DNA from: Bacillota bacterium
Lineage (GTDB): Bacteria; Bacillota; Clostridia; Acetivibrionales; JAMNXU01
Reading direction: 5' to 3'
Assembly (NCBI GenBank): GCA_023623175.1
Contig: JAMNXU010000012.1
Span: 1-44,254 of the forward strand
DNA length: 44,254 nucleotides
A model generated the notes under the pieces. The model did not search any database, was not told the DNA's origin, and was given only the letters and a program-made list of their open reading frames with translations. Each line of letters starts with the position of its first letter. Position 1 is the stretch's first letter. Made by a program: the position numbers and the translations under genes. This document shows positions 1 through 9,542 of this stretch, piece by piece.

Positions 1-37
1 TTGCTGCTTTTTGTTGGCTATCATTTTTTCTTGCCAT
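1..37 (-). CDS. N-terminus of an unidentified protein, cut by the window edge
   Basis: An ATG at 37-35 on the minus strand is preceded by a perfect GGAGG (50-46) eight bases upstream. The frame stays open to the window edge and reads MARKNDSQQKAA, a basic, polar N-terminus. The strong ribosome binding site is the main reason to believe it. Twelve residues are too few to assign a family. The tandem repeat array about 120 bp upstream could mean the two belong together, for example as the end of an insertion sequence, but that is only a guess. Confidence 0.5.
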   Translation of the reverse strand, partial: MARKNDSQQKAA

Positions 38-160
38 AAAGAAAACCTCCAAACTGAGTAATTTTATCTTACCTCAGATCAGAGGTTTACACAAACTTTA
101 GGATACTACCGTTTTATTTTTTGTAATGCTTTAACTTGGGAAAAATTTACGCTGTTATAT

Positions 161-288
161 GTGTAAATGCAGGTAATATCTCATTCGTAAGTGCAGTAAA
201 CTCATTCGTAAGTGCAAGTAACATCTCATTTATAAGCGCATGTAATATCTCATTTATAAGTAAATGTAATATCTCGTTTTATAATATC
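161..288. repeat. Imperfect 24-bp tandem repeat array (about 5-6 copies)
   Basis: Successive units have the consensus YRTAAGTGCATGTAATATC followed by TCATT. Most units are 24 bp, one is shortened to about 21 bp, and the last is truncated. The array lies in the otherwise gene-free stretch 38-523. Just downstream is a second small dyad (ATGTATTT at 314-321 pairing with AAATACAT at 329-336). There are no spacers, so this is not a CRISPR array. Multiple short repeats occur at the ends of some insertion sequences, and this could be such an end belonging to the truncated minus-strand gene at 1-37. I see nothing else in 337-523 beyond the leader of the next gene. Confidence 0.7.
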
Positions 289-523
289 TCGTTTCGTTTT
301 TTATAAATGCATTATGTATTTCATCGAAAAATACATGATAACTCATCTCATGTTATAACTGTCATAATTCCTTTTGAAGACTTCATATCTTCATTTCCTT
401 TTGCAGGACTTGCAATGAATAACTGCAATCATTACTACGCCTGAAATGCAGGGTTTGATTCATATTTGCAACCGGTGTCCAATATAATAGTTTACTGAAA
501 AGGATACCAAAGAGGGTGTTTGA

Positions 524-1384
524 ATGGGAGATGCGGCAGTGAGGCACAGGTACCGGCGAAGTTACGCTTATTATGGCGCCAGGAGGCGCAGAAATACCAG
601 GTACGGGTATGAAAACACCATTGCTGAGACGGTTATTAAACAGGCGGCCATATCGCTGGTTGTCCTTATAGTTGTAAGTCTTGTGAAAAGCATTAACACG
701 GCTCCTACAAATTTCGTGACACAGAAAATAAAAAATGCCCTTTCCTACCACATGGAGATTAAGACTATTTTCGACGGAATTGACAGAATGCTCAGGAAAA
801 CTGACGGCATCCTTTCAGGCAAGAAGTCCCAGGATATGATGGACGAGGAGGACATTCACTCCGGCGACTTAACGGAAGATGTTCCCGAAACCGCCGAGCA
901 GGGAGATGTTCCGGAAAGCTTGGACGATGAAAGCGTTATAAACGAAATAAAATCCAGGTACACTTTTTCGCTGCCCGTGGACGGCCGCTTAAGCTCGCCC
1001 TATGGTTACAGGATCAATCCCGTTACAGGAAAACTGTCATTCCATCACGGTGTTGACATTGACGCCGAAGCGGGAACGGGCATAAAGGCAGCACTCGATG
1101 GGGTAGTCACGGAAACGGGGTCTGAGAAAATTTACGGCAATTATATCAGGATAAAACATGCTGATGGCCTGGAGACGCTTTATGCCCATTGTTCCGAACT
1201 GATTGCGCAGGTCGGGAACCCGGTGAGCAGGGGGACCACGATCGCAAGGGTGGGGAATACGGGCCTGTCTGTCGGAACACACCTTCATTTTGAAATAAGA
1301 AAAGACGGAAAAACCCTGGATCCCGCCAAGATAATCGACATTCCCCTCACTGAGGATGGCGTTTCAGAACCTTCGCAGGACTGA
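524..1384 (+). CDS. spoIVFA: Membrane-anchored M23 (LytM) domain protein, SpoIVFA type
   Basis: A 286-aa protein with a very basic, Tyr/Arg-rich N-terminus (1-30), one membrane segment (about 42-56), an acidic linker (about 95-145) and a C-terminal M23/LytM domain (about 160-275). The zinc-ligand motifs are intact: HxxxD at H174/D178 and HLH at H253/H255. It could therefore be an active endopeptidase, whereas some sporulation LytM proteins are degenerate. The start ATG follows AAAGAGGG at good spacing. An M50 protease lies immediately downstream. In the B. subtilis spoIVF pair, the LytM protein SpoIVFA holds and inhibits the protease SpoIVFB in the outer forespore membrane during pro-sigma-K processing. 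The SpoIVFA assignment rests on this adjacency and on size; SpoIIQ-like roles are possible. Confidence 0.75.
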   Translation: MGDAAVRHRYRRSYAYYGARRRRNTRYGYENTIAETVIKQAAISLVVLIVVSLVKSINTAPTNFVTQKIKNALSYHMEIKTIFDGIDRMLRKTDGILSGKKSQDMMDEEDIHSGDLTEDVPETAEQGDVPESLDDESVINEIKSRYTFSLPVDGRLSSPYGYRINPVTGKLSFHHGVDIDAEAGTGIKAALDGVVTETGSEKIYGNYIRIKHADGLETLYAHCSELIAQVGNPVSRGTTIARVGNTGLSVGTHLHFEIRKDGKTLDPAKIIDIPLTEDGVSEPSQD

Positions 1385-1441
1385 TATTTAGATGCAGCTG
1401 CATGCCGGCATGCATGTTAAGGGCGGTGTGTCAAGTTAATC

Positions 1442-2344
1442 ATTTTAAGAACCAAAACCGTTATAATCGACATAAGTCTACTTTTTGTTCCTTTTGCGGC
1501 ACTGGCTGCATTTACAGGGCGTCTGGCGGTTTATTCGGCATGCCTGTGTTCGATCCTGGTCCATGAGATTGCTCACGTGGTAACAGCCGCTTTTTTCGGC
1601 TCGCGAAGATTTTTGCTGAAGATTCTGCCTCTGGGCTTTGCCGCGAGCATTGAAGAGGGTTCATTTACACGAACCGCGAGAATGATGGTGTATTCCAGCG
1701 GTCCCATGGCAAATGTGGCATTTTACGTTGCAGCTGAAATATTGAAATGTTTTGCGTTTTTTTCACGGGACATCGGACTGGGCCGGTACATTGACTTTTT
1801 TGCAAGGATTAATTTAAACCTTGCGGTTTTCAATCTGCTGCCGGTTTACCCCCTGGACGGGAGCCGGCTTGCAGGCGAATTGCTCTCGGAACGTTTCGGT
1901 TTGCAGGCAGGCATTCATTATCTTAAAAAGGTTTCGTTTACTCTGTCTTCACTCATAATTATCTCAGGTTTTCTTTTGGCTGCGTATGCAAAAGAAAAAG
2001 CCGGCATTATCGGGTTTAACCTGGTTTTCGCCGGCTCTTACCTGCTTTTTTGCCTGAAAAGTGACTTTTTTTCGGAGGTTTCCGTAATGAACCTGAAAAA
2101 TATGTTCTACAGGCATGCAAGATTTCTGAAAAAAGGAATTTACCCGGTACGCTGCCTCGTGGTACTCGATTCGGTCCGGCTTCAGTCCGTCATTAAAAAA
2201 ATGGATTATGACCGGTTCCATATAGTGTATGTGCTGGGGAAAGACATGCGCATCGCCGCCATATATACGGAAAAGGAACTGATGGACCTCATGGTCGTCC
2301 ACGGAGGAGATATGAGCTTTTGTGACCTCCTGCTGAAAAAGTAG
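1442..2344 (+). CDS. spoIVFB: M50 intramembrane metalloprotease, SpoIVFB type (start codon unclear)
   Basis: A site-2-protease-family polytopic membrane protein. The zinc motif HEIAH is encoded at 1562-1576, and the second conserved motif NLLPVYPLDG provides the third metal ligand. The C-terminal about 90 residues look like the CBS domain of SpoIVFB. Expected role: cleavage of pro-sigma-K in the mother cell, with the preceding LytM protein as regulator. Start problem: the first ordinary start codon in frame, GTG 1577, lies downstream of HExxH and would remove the active site. The frame is open back to a TAA at 1418, yet this interval has no ATG, GTG or TTG. I place the start at ATT 1442 (about 300 aa, like the family); ATC 1439 is possible. 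A one-base change would bring GTG 1428 into frame. It ends 1 nt before the convergent argC. Confidence 0.75.
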   Translation: MLRTKTVIIDISLLFVPFAALAAFTGRLAVYSACLCSILVHEIAHVVTAAFFGSRRFLLKILPLGFAASIEEGSFTRTARMMVYSSGPMANVAFYVAAEILKCFAFFSRDIGLGRYIDFFARINLNLAVFNLLPVYPLDGSRLAGELLSERFGLQAGIHYLKKVSFTLSSLIIISGFLLAAYAKEKAGIIGFNLVFAGSYLLFCLKSDFFSEVSVMNLKNMFYRHARFLKKGIYPVRCLVVLDSVRLQSVIKKMDYDRFHIVYVLGKDMRIAAIYTEKELMDLMVVHGGDMSFCDLLLKK

Positions 2345-2345
2345 C

Positions 2346-3296
2346 CTATGCTTTAAGACCCGTGGTTTCATCAACGCCAAGCATAATATTAAGGTTTTGT
2401 ATTGCGGCTCCGGAAGCGCCTTTTCCCAGGTTGTCAAACCGGGCGGCCACCAGGATGCGCTCGTCATTGCCAAACACAAATATTTCAAGGCGGTTGGTGC
2501 CATTGCAGGCTTCGGGCGTAAAGTACCCGTCTTCGAATGACGAAACGTCGCCGAAAGGCATTACTTTTACAAAAGGTTCTTCTTCGTAGTAATCGGCAAG
2601 AACCTCCCGCACATTTTCAGCGGTTATGGACTTCGGCAGCAATCTTGTAACGATAGGCACCGATACAATCATCCCGTTATAAAAATCAGCGACCACGGGC
2701 GTAAAAAGCGGCGGATATTTCAAACCGCTGAACATCTGCATTTCAGGAAGATGCTTATGATTAAGCCCCAGGGAGTAATGACGCGGATATCTTTTGTCTG
2801 TTTTCCAGGCGTTTGTTTCATATCTCTCTATCAGCTTTCTTCCTCCTCCGCTGTAGCCTGTTATGGAACAGCATGAAACCGGGTAATCGACGGGCAGAAT
2901 ACCTTTTTTCACCAACGGATTAACAGCCAGGATGAATCCCGTGGCATGACAACCCGGATTTGCAACTCTCTCTGAGATCCTGATCTTTTCCCTTTGCCCT
3001 TCACCAAGTTCGGGCAGGCCGTAGGTCCACCGGTCCGATGTTCTGAATGCTGTACTCGTATCTATAATTCTTGTTTTGGGATTTTTAACGAGGGAGACCG
3101 ATTCCCGTGCTGCTGCATCGGGCAGGCAGAGGAACACAATATCGGCCTCGTTGATCAGTTCTGCGCGCGCCGCAGGATCCTTTCTTTTTTCAGGATCAAT
3201 TTTGAGCACTTCCACATCAGACCTTAAAGAAAGGTATTCGTGAATTTTAAGACCTGTTGTTCCTTCCTGTCCGTCAACAAAAATCTTCGTTTTCAT
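2346..3296 (-). CDS. argC: N-acetyl-gamma-glutamyl-phosphate reductase, short (type 2) form
   Basis: A 316-aa NADPH-dependent reductase that converts N-acetyl-glutamyl-5-phosphate to the semialdehyde in arginine synthesis. The N-terminal Rossmann segment contains GQEGTTGLKI. The catalytic cysteine is in NPGCHATGF and the substrate-binding region follows (SITGYSGGGRK). The length, and GQEGTTGL in place of the usual GASGYTG, mark the short AGPR type 2 family rather than the 345-aa form usually found in arg operons. The gene stands alone here, with a GGAGT ribosome site. Its promoter region shows ARG-box-like half-sites, so it is probably arginine-repressed. It is convergent with the M50 gene, with one base between stop codons. 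Confidence 0.92.
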   Translation of the reverse strand: MKTKIFVDGQEGTTGLKIHEYLSLRSDVEVLKIDPEKRKDPAARAELINEADIVFLCLPDAAARESVSLVKNPKTRIIDTSTAFRTSDRWTYGLPELGEGQREKIRISERVANPGCHATGFILAVNPLVKKGILPVDYPVSCCSITGYSGGGRKLIERYETNAWKTDKRYPRHYSLGLNHKHLPEMQMFSGLKYPPLFTPVVADFYNGMIVSVPIVTRLLPKSITAENVREVLADYYEEEPFVKVMPFGDVSSFEDGYFTPEACNGTNRLEIFVFGNDERILVAARFDNLGKGASGAAIQNLNIMLGVDETTGLKA

Positions 3297-3329
3297 ATTT
3301 GACTCCTTTGTAAGCGTATTTGACTATTG

Positions 3330-3364
3330 GGCATAATTATACACAATAATGCATGATTATTCAA
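3330..3364 (-). promoter_or_regulatory. argC promoter with two ARG-box-like operators
   Basis: On the minus strand TTGAAT (3364-3359), 17 bp and TATAAT (3341-3336) form a near-consensus sigma-A promoter. Two copies resembling the ArgR/AhrC half-site pattern TGAATnnnnATTCA (TGAATAATCATGCA at 3363-3350 and TGTATAATTATGCC at 3343-3330) are offset by 20 bp and cover both promoter elements. The second copy is weaker (3 mismatches). ArgR control of argC is an inference from pathway and position. Confidence 0.5.
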
Positions 3365-3400
3365 GAGGCAGGTACACGGGGACGTATGGGACACGGGTAT

Positions 3401-3502
3401 GGGACACGGGGACGGTTCCTCTGTCCCAAAACTAATAAAATACAGTGACACGATGGCAGATACTCTATATACGGGTGGGACAAGAGAACCGTCCCCGTGT
3501 CC
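3401..3502. repeat. REP-like inverted-repeat element (GGGACACGGGGACGG family)
   Basis: The left arm (3401-3427) and right arm (3477-3502) are inverted copies with about two mismatches, around a 49-bp centre. Each arm is itself a partial palindrome that begins GGGACA and ends TGTCCC. Partial extra copies of GGGACACGGG lie just left, at about 3372-3400. Very similar arms recur in many clostridial genomes as dispersed palindromic repeats, from memory. It occupies the gap between argC and nfnA and contains no reading frame. Confidence 0.75.
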
Positions 3503-3526
3503 TAATTGTATTCCATTACCGTGTAG

Positions 3527-3556
3527 TTGACTTAAGTATATTTAAAATAGTACAAT
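3527..3556 (+). promoter_or_regulatory. Probable sigma-A promoter of nfnAB
   Basis: TTGACT (3527-3532), an 18-bp spacer and TACAAT (3551-3556) precede nfnA by about 60 bp. It lies immediately right of the REP-like element. Confidence 0.55.
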
Positions 3557-3616
3557 AAACATTTGTAAAGGATTCCGGAAGGAATCTGTAAGGTAACCGC
3601 GAAGGAGTGGGTCGGG

Positions 3617-5902
<2,286 letters not shown>

Positions 5903-6025
5903 AGGTTAAATAAATCAAAAAAGTTATAAACAAAAAAATCAAAAGAAGAAATCTACAGGGGCTTAAAACAAAATAAAAGAAATAGACAGGAGATGTTGCG
6001 GGAACAATTTTCCTGTACAAGCTGC

Positions 6026-6054
6026 TTGACAAAGCTGCAACGGGTGTGTATAAT
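6026..6054 (+). promoter_or_regulatory. Consensus sigma-A promoter for the tRNA-Gly pair
   Basis: TTGACA (6026-6031), a 17-bp spacer and TATAAT (6049-6054) match the sigma-A consensus exactly. The first tRNA begins 20 bp past the -10 box. Confidence 0.9.
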
Positions 6055-6073
6055 TACCCTTGCAGCTTAATTT

Positions 6074-6148
6074 GCGGGATTAACTCAGTGGTAGAGTGTC
6101 ACCTTGCCAAGGTGAAAGTCGCGAGTTCGAATCTCGTATCCCGCTCCA
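6074..6148 (+). tRNA. tRNA-Gly (GCC anticodon)
   Basis: A full cloverleaf can be drawn: acceptor GCGGGAT/ATCCCGC, anticodon stem TCACC/GGTGA with loop TTGCCAA (anticodon GCC), and T arm with GTTCGAATC. The CCA end is encoded (6146-6148). Confidence 0.95.
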
Positions 6149-6154
6149 AGACAC

Positions 6155-6228
6155 GCGGATGTAGTTCAATGGCAGAACATCAGCCTTCCAAGCTGATTGC
6201 GTGGGTTCGATTCCCATCATCCGCTCCA
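6155..6228 (+). tRNA. tRNA-Gly (TCC anticodon)
   Basis: Acceptor GCGGATG pairs with CATCCGC. The anticodon stem TCAGC/GCTGA holds the loop CTTCCAA (anticodon TCC), and the T arm has GTTCGATTC. CCA is encoded (6226-6228). Only 6 bp separate it from the first tRNA, so they are co-transcribed. Together GCC and TCC read all glycine codons. Confidence 0.95.
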
Positions 6229-6244
6229 GGTTAATTATATTAAT

Positions 6245-6274
6245 ACCGCGTAGCCAATGCTACGCGGTTTTTTA
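6245..6274 (+). terminator. Rho-independent terminator after the tRNA pair
   Basis: A perfect 10-bp stem ACCGCGTAGC/GCTACGCGGT with loop CAAT is followed by TTTTTT. Confidence 0.95.
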
Positions 6275-6319
6275 TTGAGGCATATGCTTCGATGAAAAAG
6301 TAAGTGCAGGCCGGGAAGT

Positions 6320-6946
6320 TTACCGTGTTTCTCCGTTGCGCAGTTTTCCCAGCGCTCCGCCGGGGTGCCATTTTACATATTGCTGTGGCGTCAGTCCCTT
6401 GTAGCACTGCAATAAAAGGCTGAGACCCTGCAATACGAGGATTTCGGCCAGGACTGAAGCCCGCGGGGCCCTGTTGAGCGGATCGCCTTCATGGGCAACT
6501 CCCGCATAAAGGAATGCATCGCCAACCTTTGCCAGCCATGAGTTGCTGTTTCCCGAAACCGCGATTATTTTCGCCCCGTTGTTTTTCACCGTGGTTACAG
6601 TGGCTTTGAGCTCCTGCGTTTCTCCGCTGTTGGAAATGGCTATTACCACATCGCCGGGGCGCACCTGGCCCGATGAGCCGTGAACGGCTTCGGTGCCGTG
6701 CAGTTCATAAGCCGGCGTTCCGGTGGATGACAAGAGCGAAGCAATGTAACTTGCTACGTGACCGGGCTTTCCGATGCCAGTCACATGGACTCTCCCTCCT
6801 GCGGCTTCGGCACCGAGGATGAGCTCCATGGCGGGAAGATAGGTTTCAAGCGAAATCTGGCGTACGAGGCCTTCCAATTCAGTTGTAGCAGTCCTGAAAA
6901 ATGCTTCAAGATCCTTTTCGAGATTTGTTCTTGTTTGTACGTCCAT
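6320..6946 (-). CDS. SIS-domain sugar-phosphate isomerase
   Basis: A 208-aa single SIS domain protein. It contains the phosphosugar-binding serine motif ISNSGETQELK, an upstream VTGIGKPGHVA segment and a C-terminal HPGGALGKLRNG. It resembles the SIS half of arabinose-5-phosphate isomerase (KdsD/GutQ/KpsF) but lacks their CBS domains. It lies 26 bp downstream of ribokinase, so a ketose/aldose pentose phosphate or related sugar phosphate is the likely substrate; the exact one cannot be read from sequence. The chosen start is ATG 6946, which has GGAGG six bases upstream; a TTG one codon earlier is less well placed. Confidence 0.8.
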   Translation of the reverse strand: MDVQTRTNLEKDLEAFFRTATTELEGLVRQISLETYLPAMELILGAEAAGGRVHVTGIGKPGHVASYIASLLSSTGTPAYELHGTEAVHGSSGQVRPGDVVIAISNSGETQELKATVTTVKNNGAKIIAVSGNSNSWLAKVGDAFLYAGVAHEGDPLNRAPRASVLAEILVLQGLSLLLQCYKGLTPQQYVKWHPGGALGKLRNGETR

Positions 6947-6972
6947 CAATATCCTCCTGTTATTAATGTATG

Positions 6973-7965
6973 CTATTTGCGAAACAGGTTTATATGCTTG
7001 TATCCGTCAGATTCCATGAGGTTTACGACTTCATTGTAGAACGGCAGCGACGGCTGGGCTCCAAGCCGCGAAACCGTCAATGTCGCCGCATAGTTTGCAA
7101 AATCCAGCGCTTTATCAACGTCAAAACCCATGCACAAAGCAGAACAGAACGATCCCACAAAGGAATCTCCCGCAGCGGTGGGATCCAGCACTTCGACTAT
7201 ATCGATGCAGGGCTTGTATATGAAGTCTTTCCCGTTCGCAAAAGCCACTCCGTTGCTTCCAAGCGTGATTATAACGTTCCTGACGCCCTTGGCCAGCAAC
7301 GAATTGGCCGCTTCCTTCACCGTTCCCAGGTCAACGCCGTTCTTATCGGCGACTATCCTGACACCGGTCATTGCAGCTGCTTCGTGTTCGTTGGGCGATA
7401 TGTAGTCGAGCTTTTTCAGAAAGCTGTCGGACAGGGGCTGGGGCGGCGCCGAGTTGAGCATCACGGGGACGCCTGCGGCATTGGCATAATCAACGACGGC
7501 CTCGTTAACCTCCAGCGGTATTTCCAGCTGGAGCATTACCATGTCATAATCCGAAATTTTGTCTTTGAGGAATGCCACGTCATCAACAGTGAGAGCCATG
7601 TTTGCGCCCGGGACGACTATTATCCTGTTTTTGGCCTTTTCGCCCTCTTTTACCTCGATGATGATGTTGCCCACGGCCGTTGACGCATTGTCGGCCCTCA
7701 TAACGTAACGGGTATCGATACCGGCTTCCTCGGCGGACTTGATGAGCTGGTCTCCGAACATATCCCTGCCTACCTTGCCCACCATGGTAACGTCGATTCC
7801 AAGCCGTGCGGCCTGGACTGCCTGGTTTGCGCCTTTGCCTCCCGGAGCCGTGCTGAAGGAAAGGCCTTCAATTACCGTTTCCCCTTCCCGGGGCACGCGG
7901 CGCGTTCTGACTATCAGGTCCATTACAAAGCTTCCGACCACAAGAATTTTTTGCTTCGTGCTCAT
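6973..7965 (-). CDS. rbsK: Ribokinase (PfkB family)
   Basis: A 330-aa sugar kinase that phosphorylates ribose (or a close analogue) with ATP. The N-terminal PfkB signature GGKGANQAVQAARLG is present. The C-terminal signature DPTAAGDSFVGSF contains the catalytic aspartate and anion hole. The NSAPPQPL and ITLGSNGV segments are typical of RbsK. The start ATG 7965 follows GGAGG. It is first in a two-gene minus-strand unit with the SIS isomerase. No ribose ABC transporter or RbsR is in view, so it may serve nucleoside salvage. A loose dyad TGCAAA-N6-TTTACA at 7995-8012 lies upstream and could be an operator. Confidence 0.9.
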   Translation of the reverse strand: MSTKQKILVVGSFVMDLIVRTRRVPREGETVIEGLSFSTAPGGKGANQAVQAARLGIDVTMVGKVGRDMFGDQLIKSAEEAGIDTRYVMRADNASTAVGNIIIEVKEGEKAKNRIIVVPGANMALTVDDVAFLKDKISDYDMVMLQLEIPLEVNEAVVDYANAAGVPVMLNSAPPQPLSDSFLKKLDYISPNEHEAAAMTGVRIVADKNGVDLGTVKEAANSLLAKGVRNVIITLGSNGVAFANGKDFIYKPCIDIVEVLDPTAAGDSFVGSFCSALCMGFDVDKALDFANYAATLTVSRLGAQPSLPFYNEVVNLMESDGYKHINLFRK

Positions 7966-8146
7966 GGTTATTTCCTCCGTATATCAGGTTAATATGCAAA
8001 ACAATGTTTACAATATTTTATCGAATCAGATTTGTTTAGGCAATTGAATCCTTGAGACATCAGTTTTTTTTCCCCGGTCAGTATTATATAATGTATATGG
8101 ATTAATATGTTTGCAATAGAATTAATTAACCGATTAATTAATAGTT

Positions 8147-8227
8147 AATAGAAATAGCGGGATCAGCAGTAAAGACATTTGGCAGCAATAGAAATAGCGC
8201 TGATCAGCAATAAAGATATTCGGCAAA
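8147..8227 (+). repeat. Two 40-bp direct repeats upstream of hprK
   Basis: Bases 8147-8186 and 8187-8227 are adjacent copies starting AATAGAAATAGCG and containing GATCAGCA and AAAGA. They diverge at several positions. They form part of the 600-bp gene-free stretch 7966-8567. Further right (about 8266-8335) there are three ragged copies of a GCGGCAGCAAGGTTGTAAATTT-like unit of about 27 bp. Confidence 0.6.
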
Positions 8228-8380
8228 ATATATTGGCAGTGTAAAAATTGATTGCAAATTTATTGCCGGCGGCAAGCTTGTGAATTTTTAGGGCGGCAGC
8301 AAGGTTGTAAATTTATTGGCCGGCAGCAGGCTTATTTAATCAGCCGCAGCCTGGTTACATCAATCAAACGCCAATTTTTA

Positions 8381-8503
8381 AAGGCTGTATGCAATTGTTA
8401 AATGTATGGTTACAATTGTTAAATGGCTGGTTGTAGTTTTTAAATGGCTGGTTGCAGTTGTTCAATGGCTGATTGCAGTCGTTTAAGGGCTGATTGTAAT
8501 TAA
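8381..8503 (+). repeat. 21-bp degenerate tandem repeats upstream of hprK (about 6 copies)
   Basis: Units follow the pattern ATGGCTGGTTGCAGTTGTTMA with a 21-bp period. Copy-to-copy divergence is 3-6 bases, which indicates an older array. The period equals two helical turns, so repeated protein sites on one face are conceivable, but slippage-driven expansion is the simpler explanation. No reading frame with a ribosome site crosses it. Confidence 0.65.
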
Positions 8504-8521
8504 AATTAATAAATATTTAAT
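8494..8521 (+). promoter_or_regulatory. Possible promoter of the hprK operon
   Basis: TTGTAA (8494-8499), 16 bp and TTTAAT (8516-8521) lie 47 bp upstream of hprK. The region is very AT-rich, so chance matches are likely. Confidence 0.35.
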
Positions 8522-8567
8522 TTTTTTGGTATTTCAACAGCTAAATTAAAGGTTCCGGAGGAGAGCC

Positions 8568-9506
8568 ATGTTTTCTGTTACTTTAAAACAACTGATAGAT
8601 GAATTCCAGCTCATCGATGTCACTGAGATGGGAAATGAGGAGGAAATCCTGATAACGACGCCGGAAGTGAATCGTCCGGGTCTGCAGCTTGCAGGCTATC
8701 TTGATTATTTCGGCAACGACAGGATACAGATTATAGGCAAGGTTGAAACCGCCTATCTTGCAAGCCTCACTGCAGGGGAAAGGTACGAAAGGCTCGACGC
8801 CTTTTTTAGTTGCGGTTTTCCGTGTATGATTGTTGCCCGTGGACTGGAAATTTTCCCTGAAATGATCGAGGTGGCGAAGAAATACAGGATTCCCATTTTG
8901 AGGACCGAGGACACGACCTCGAGATTCATGAGCGCGCTGATTGGCCATCTCAATGTGGCGCTGGCGCCCCGCATCACCAAGCACGGAGTATTGGTGGAGG
9001 TGTATGGCGAAGGAATCCTGATTTTGGGCAAAAGCGGCGTTGGCAAGAGTGAAACGGCCCTGGAGCTGGTAAAGAGGGGACACAGGCTTGTGGCCGACGA
9101 TCTCGTGGAAATCCGCAAGGTTTCCAACAAAACCCTCGTCGGTGCTGCGCCTGACGTCATCCGGCATTTCATTGAAATACGCGGAGTAGGTATCCTTGAC
9201 GTAAAAAACCTCTACGGCGTAGGCGCCGTCAAGGTAATGGAGAGTATCAACCTTGTAATACACCTTGAATACTGGAATGAAAACAAGGATTACGACAGGC
9301 TTGGCCTTGTCGACGATTATACCGATATTCTCGGAATTCGTGTTCCGTCCCTTGTCGTGCCCGTCAGACCGGGCAGAAATCTGGCTATAATAATTGAAGT
9401 GGCGGCAATGAACAACCGACAGAAGAAAATGGGATACAATGCCGCCAATGAGCTGAAACAAAGGGTCATGGGAGACAGGGCGGACAATGAAGGTTCGAGG
9501 CTGTGA
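8568..9506 (+). CDS. hprK: HPr kinase/phosphorylase
   Basis: A 312-aa bifunctional enzyme that phosphorylates Ser46 of HPr with ATP or PPi and removes it with phosphate, the central switch of carbon catabolite control in Firmicutes. Visible motifs: H139 in [12 protein letters not shown], Walker A GKSGVGKS (154-161), DD at 177-178, and the family signature [16 protein letters not shown] (202-217). Full family length. ATG 8568 follows GGAGGAGAG. It leads an apparent operon hprK-murB-rapZ-yvcK-whiA, several of which respond to carbon or cell-wall state. An HPr-like protein with a matching serine lies at the far end of this window. Confidence 0.96.
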   Translation: MFSVTLKQLIDEFQLIDVTEMGNEEEILITTPEVNRPGLQLAGYLDYFGNDRIQIIGKVETAYLASLTAGERYERLDAFFSCGFPCMIVARGLEIFPEMIEVAKKYRIPILRTEDTTSRFMSALIGHLNVALAPRITKHGVLVEVYGEGILILGKSGVGKSETALELVKRGHRLVADDLVEIRKVSNKTLVGAAPDVIRHFIEIRGVGILDVKNLYGVGAVKVMESINLVIHLEYWNENKDYDRLGLVDDYTDILGIRVPSLVVPVRPGRNLAIIIEVAAMNNRQKKMGYNAANELKQRVMGDRADNEGSRL

Positions 9507-9542
9507 TCACCATATTTTTCGGCAGGAAAGGCGGGCGGAGAA

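Noticed and set aside
161..288. CRISPR array
   Set aside because: Repeats are directly adjacent with no unique spacers and no cas gene is near.
383..751. Minus-strand frame of 122 codons upstream of the M23 gene
   Set aside because: It overlaps the start of the well-supported M23 gene, has no ribosome site and no recognizable motif.
6046..6234. Open frame of 62 codons crossing both tRNA genes
   Set aside because: The segment is fully explained by two tRNA-Gly genes with intact cloverleaf structures.
7995..8012. LacI/cre-type operator upstream of rbsK
   Set aside because: The dyad TGCAAA-N6-TTTACA lacks the central CG and spacing of LacI-family sites, so it is not listed as an operator.
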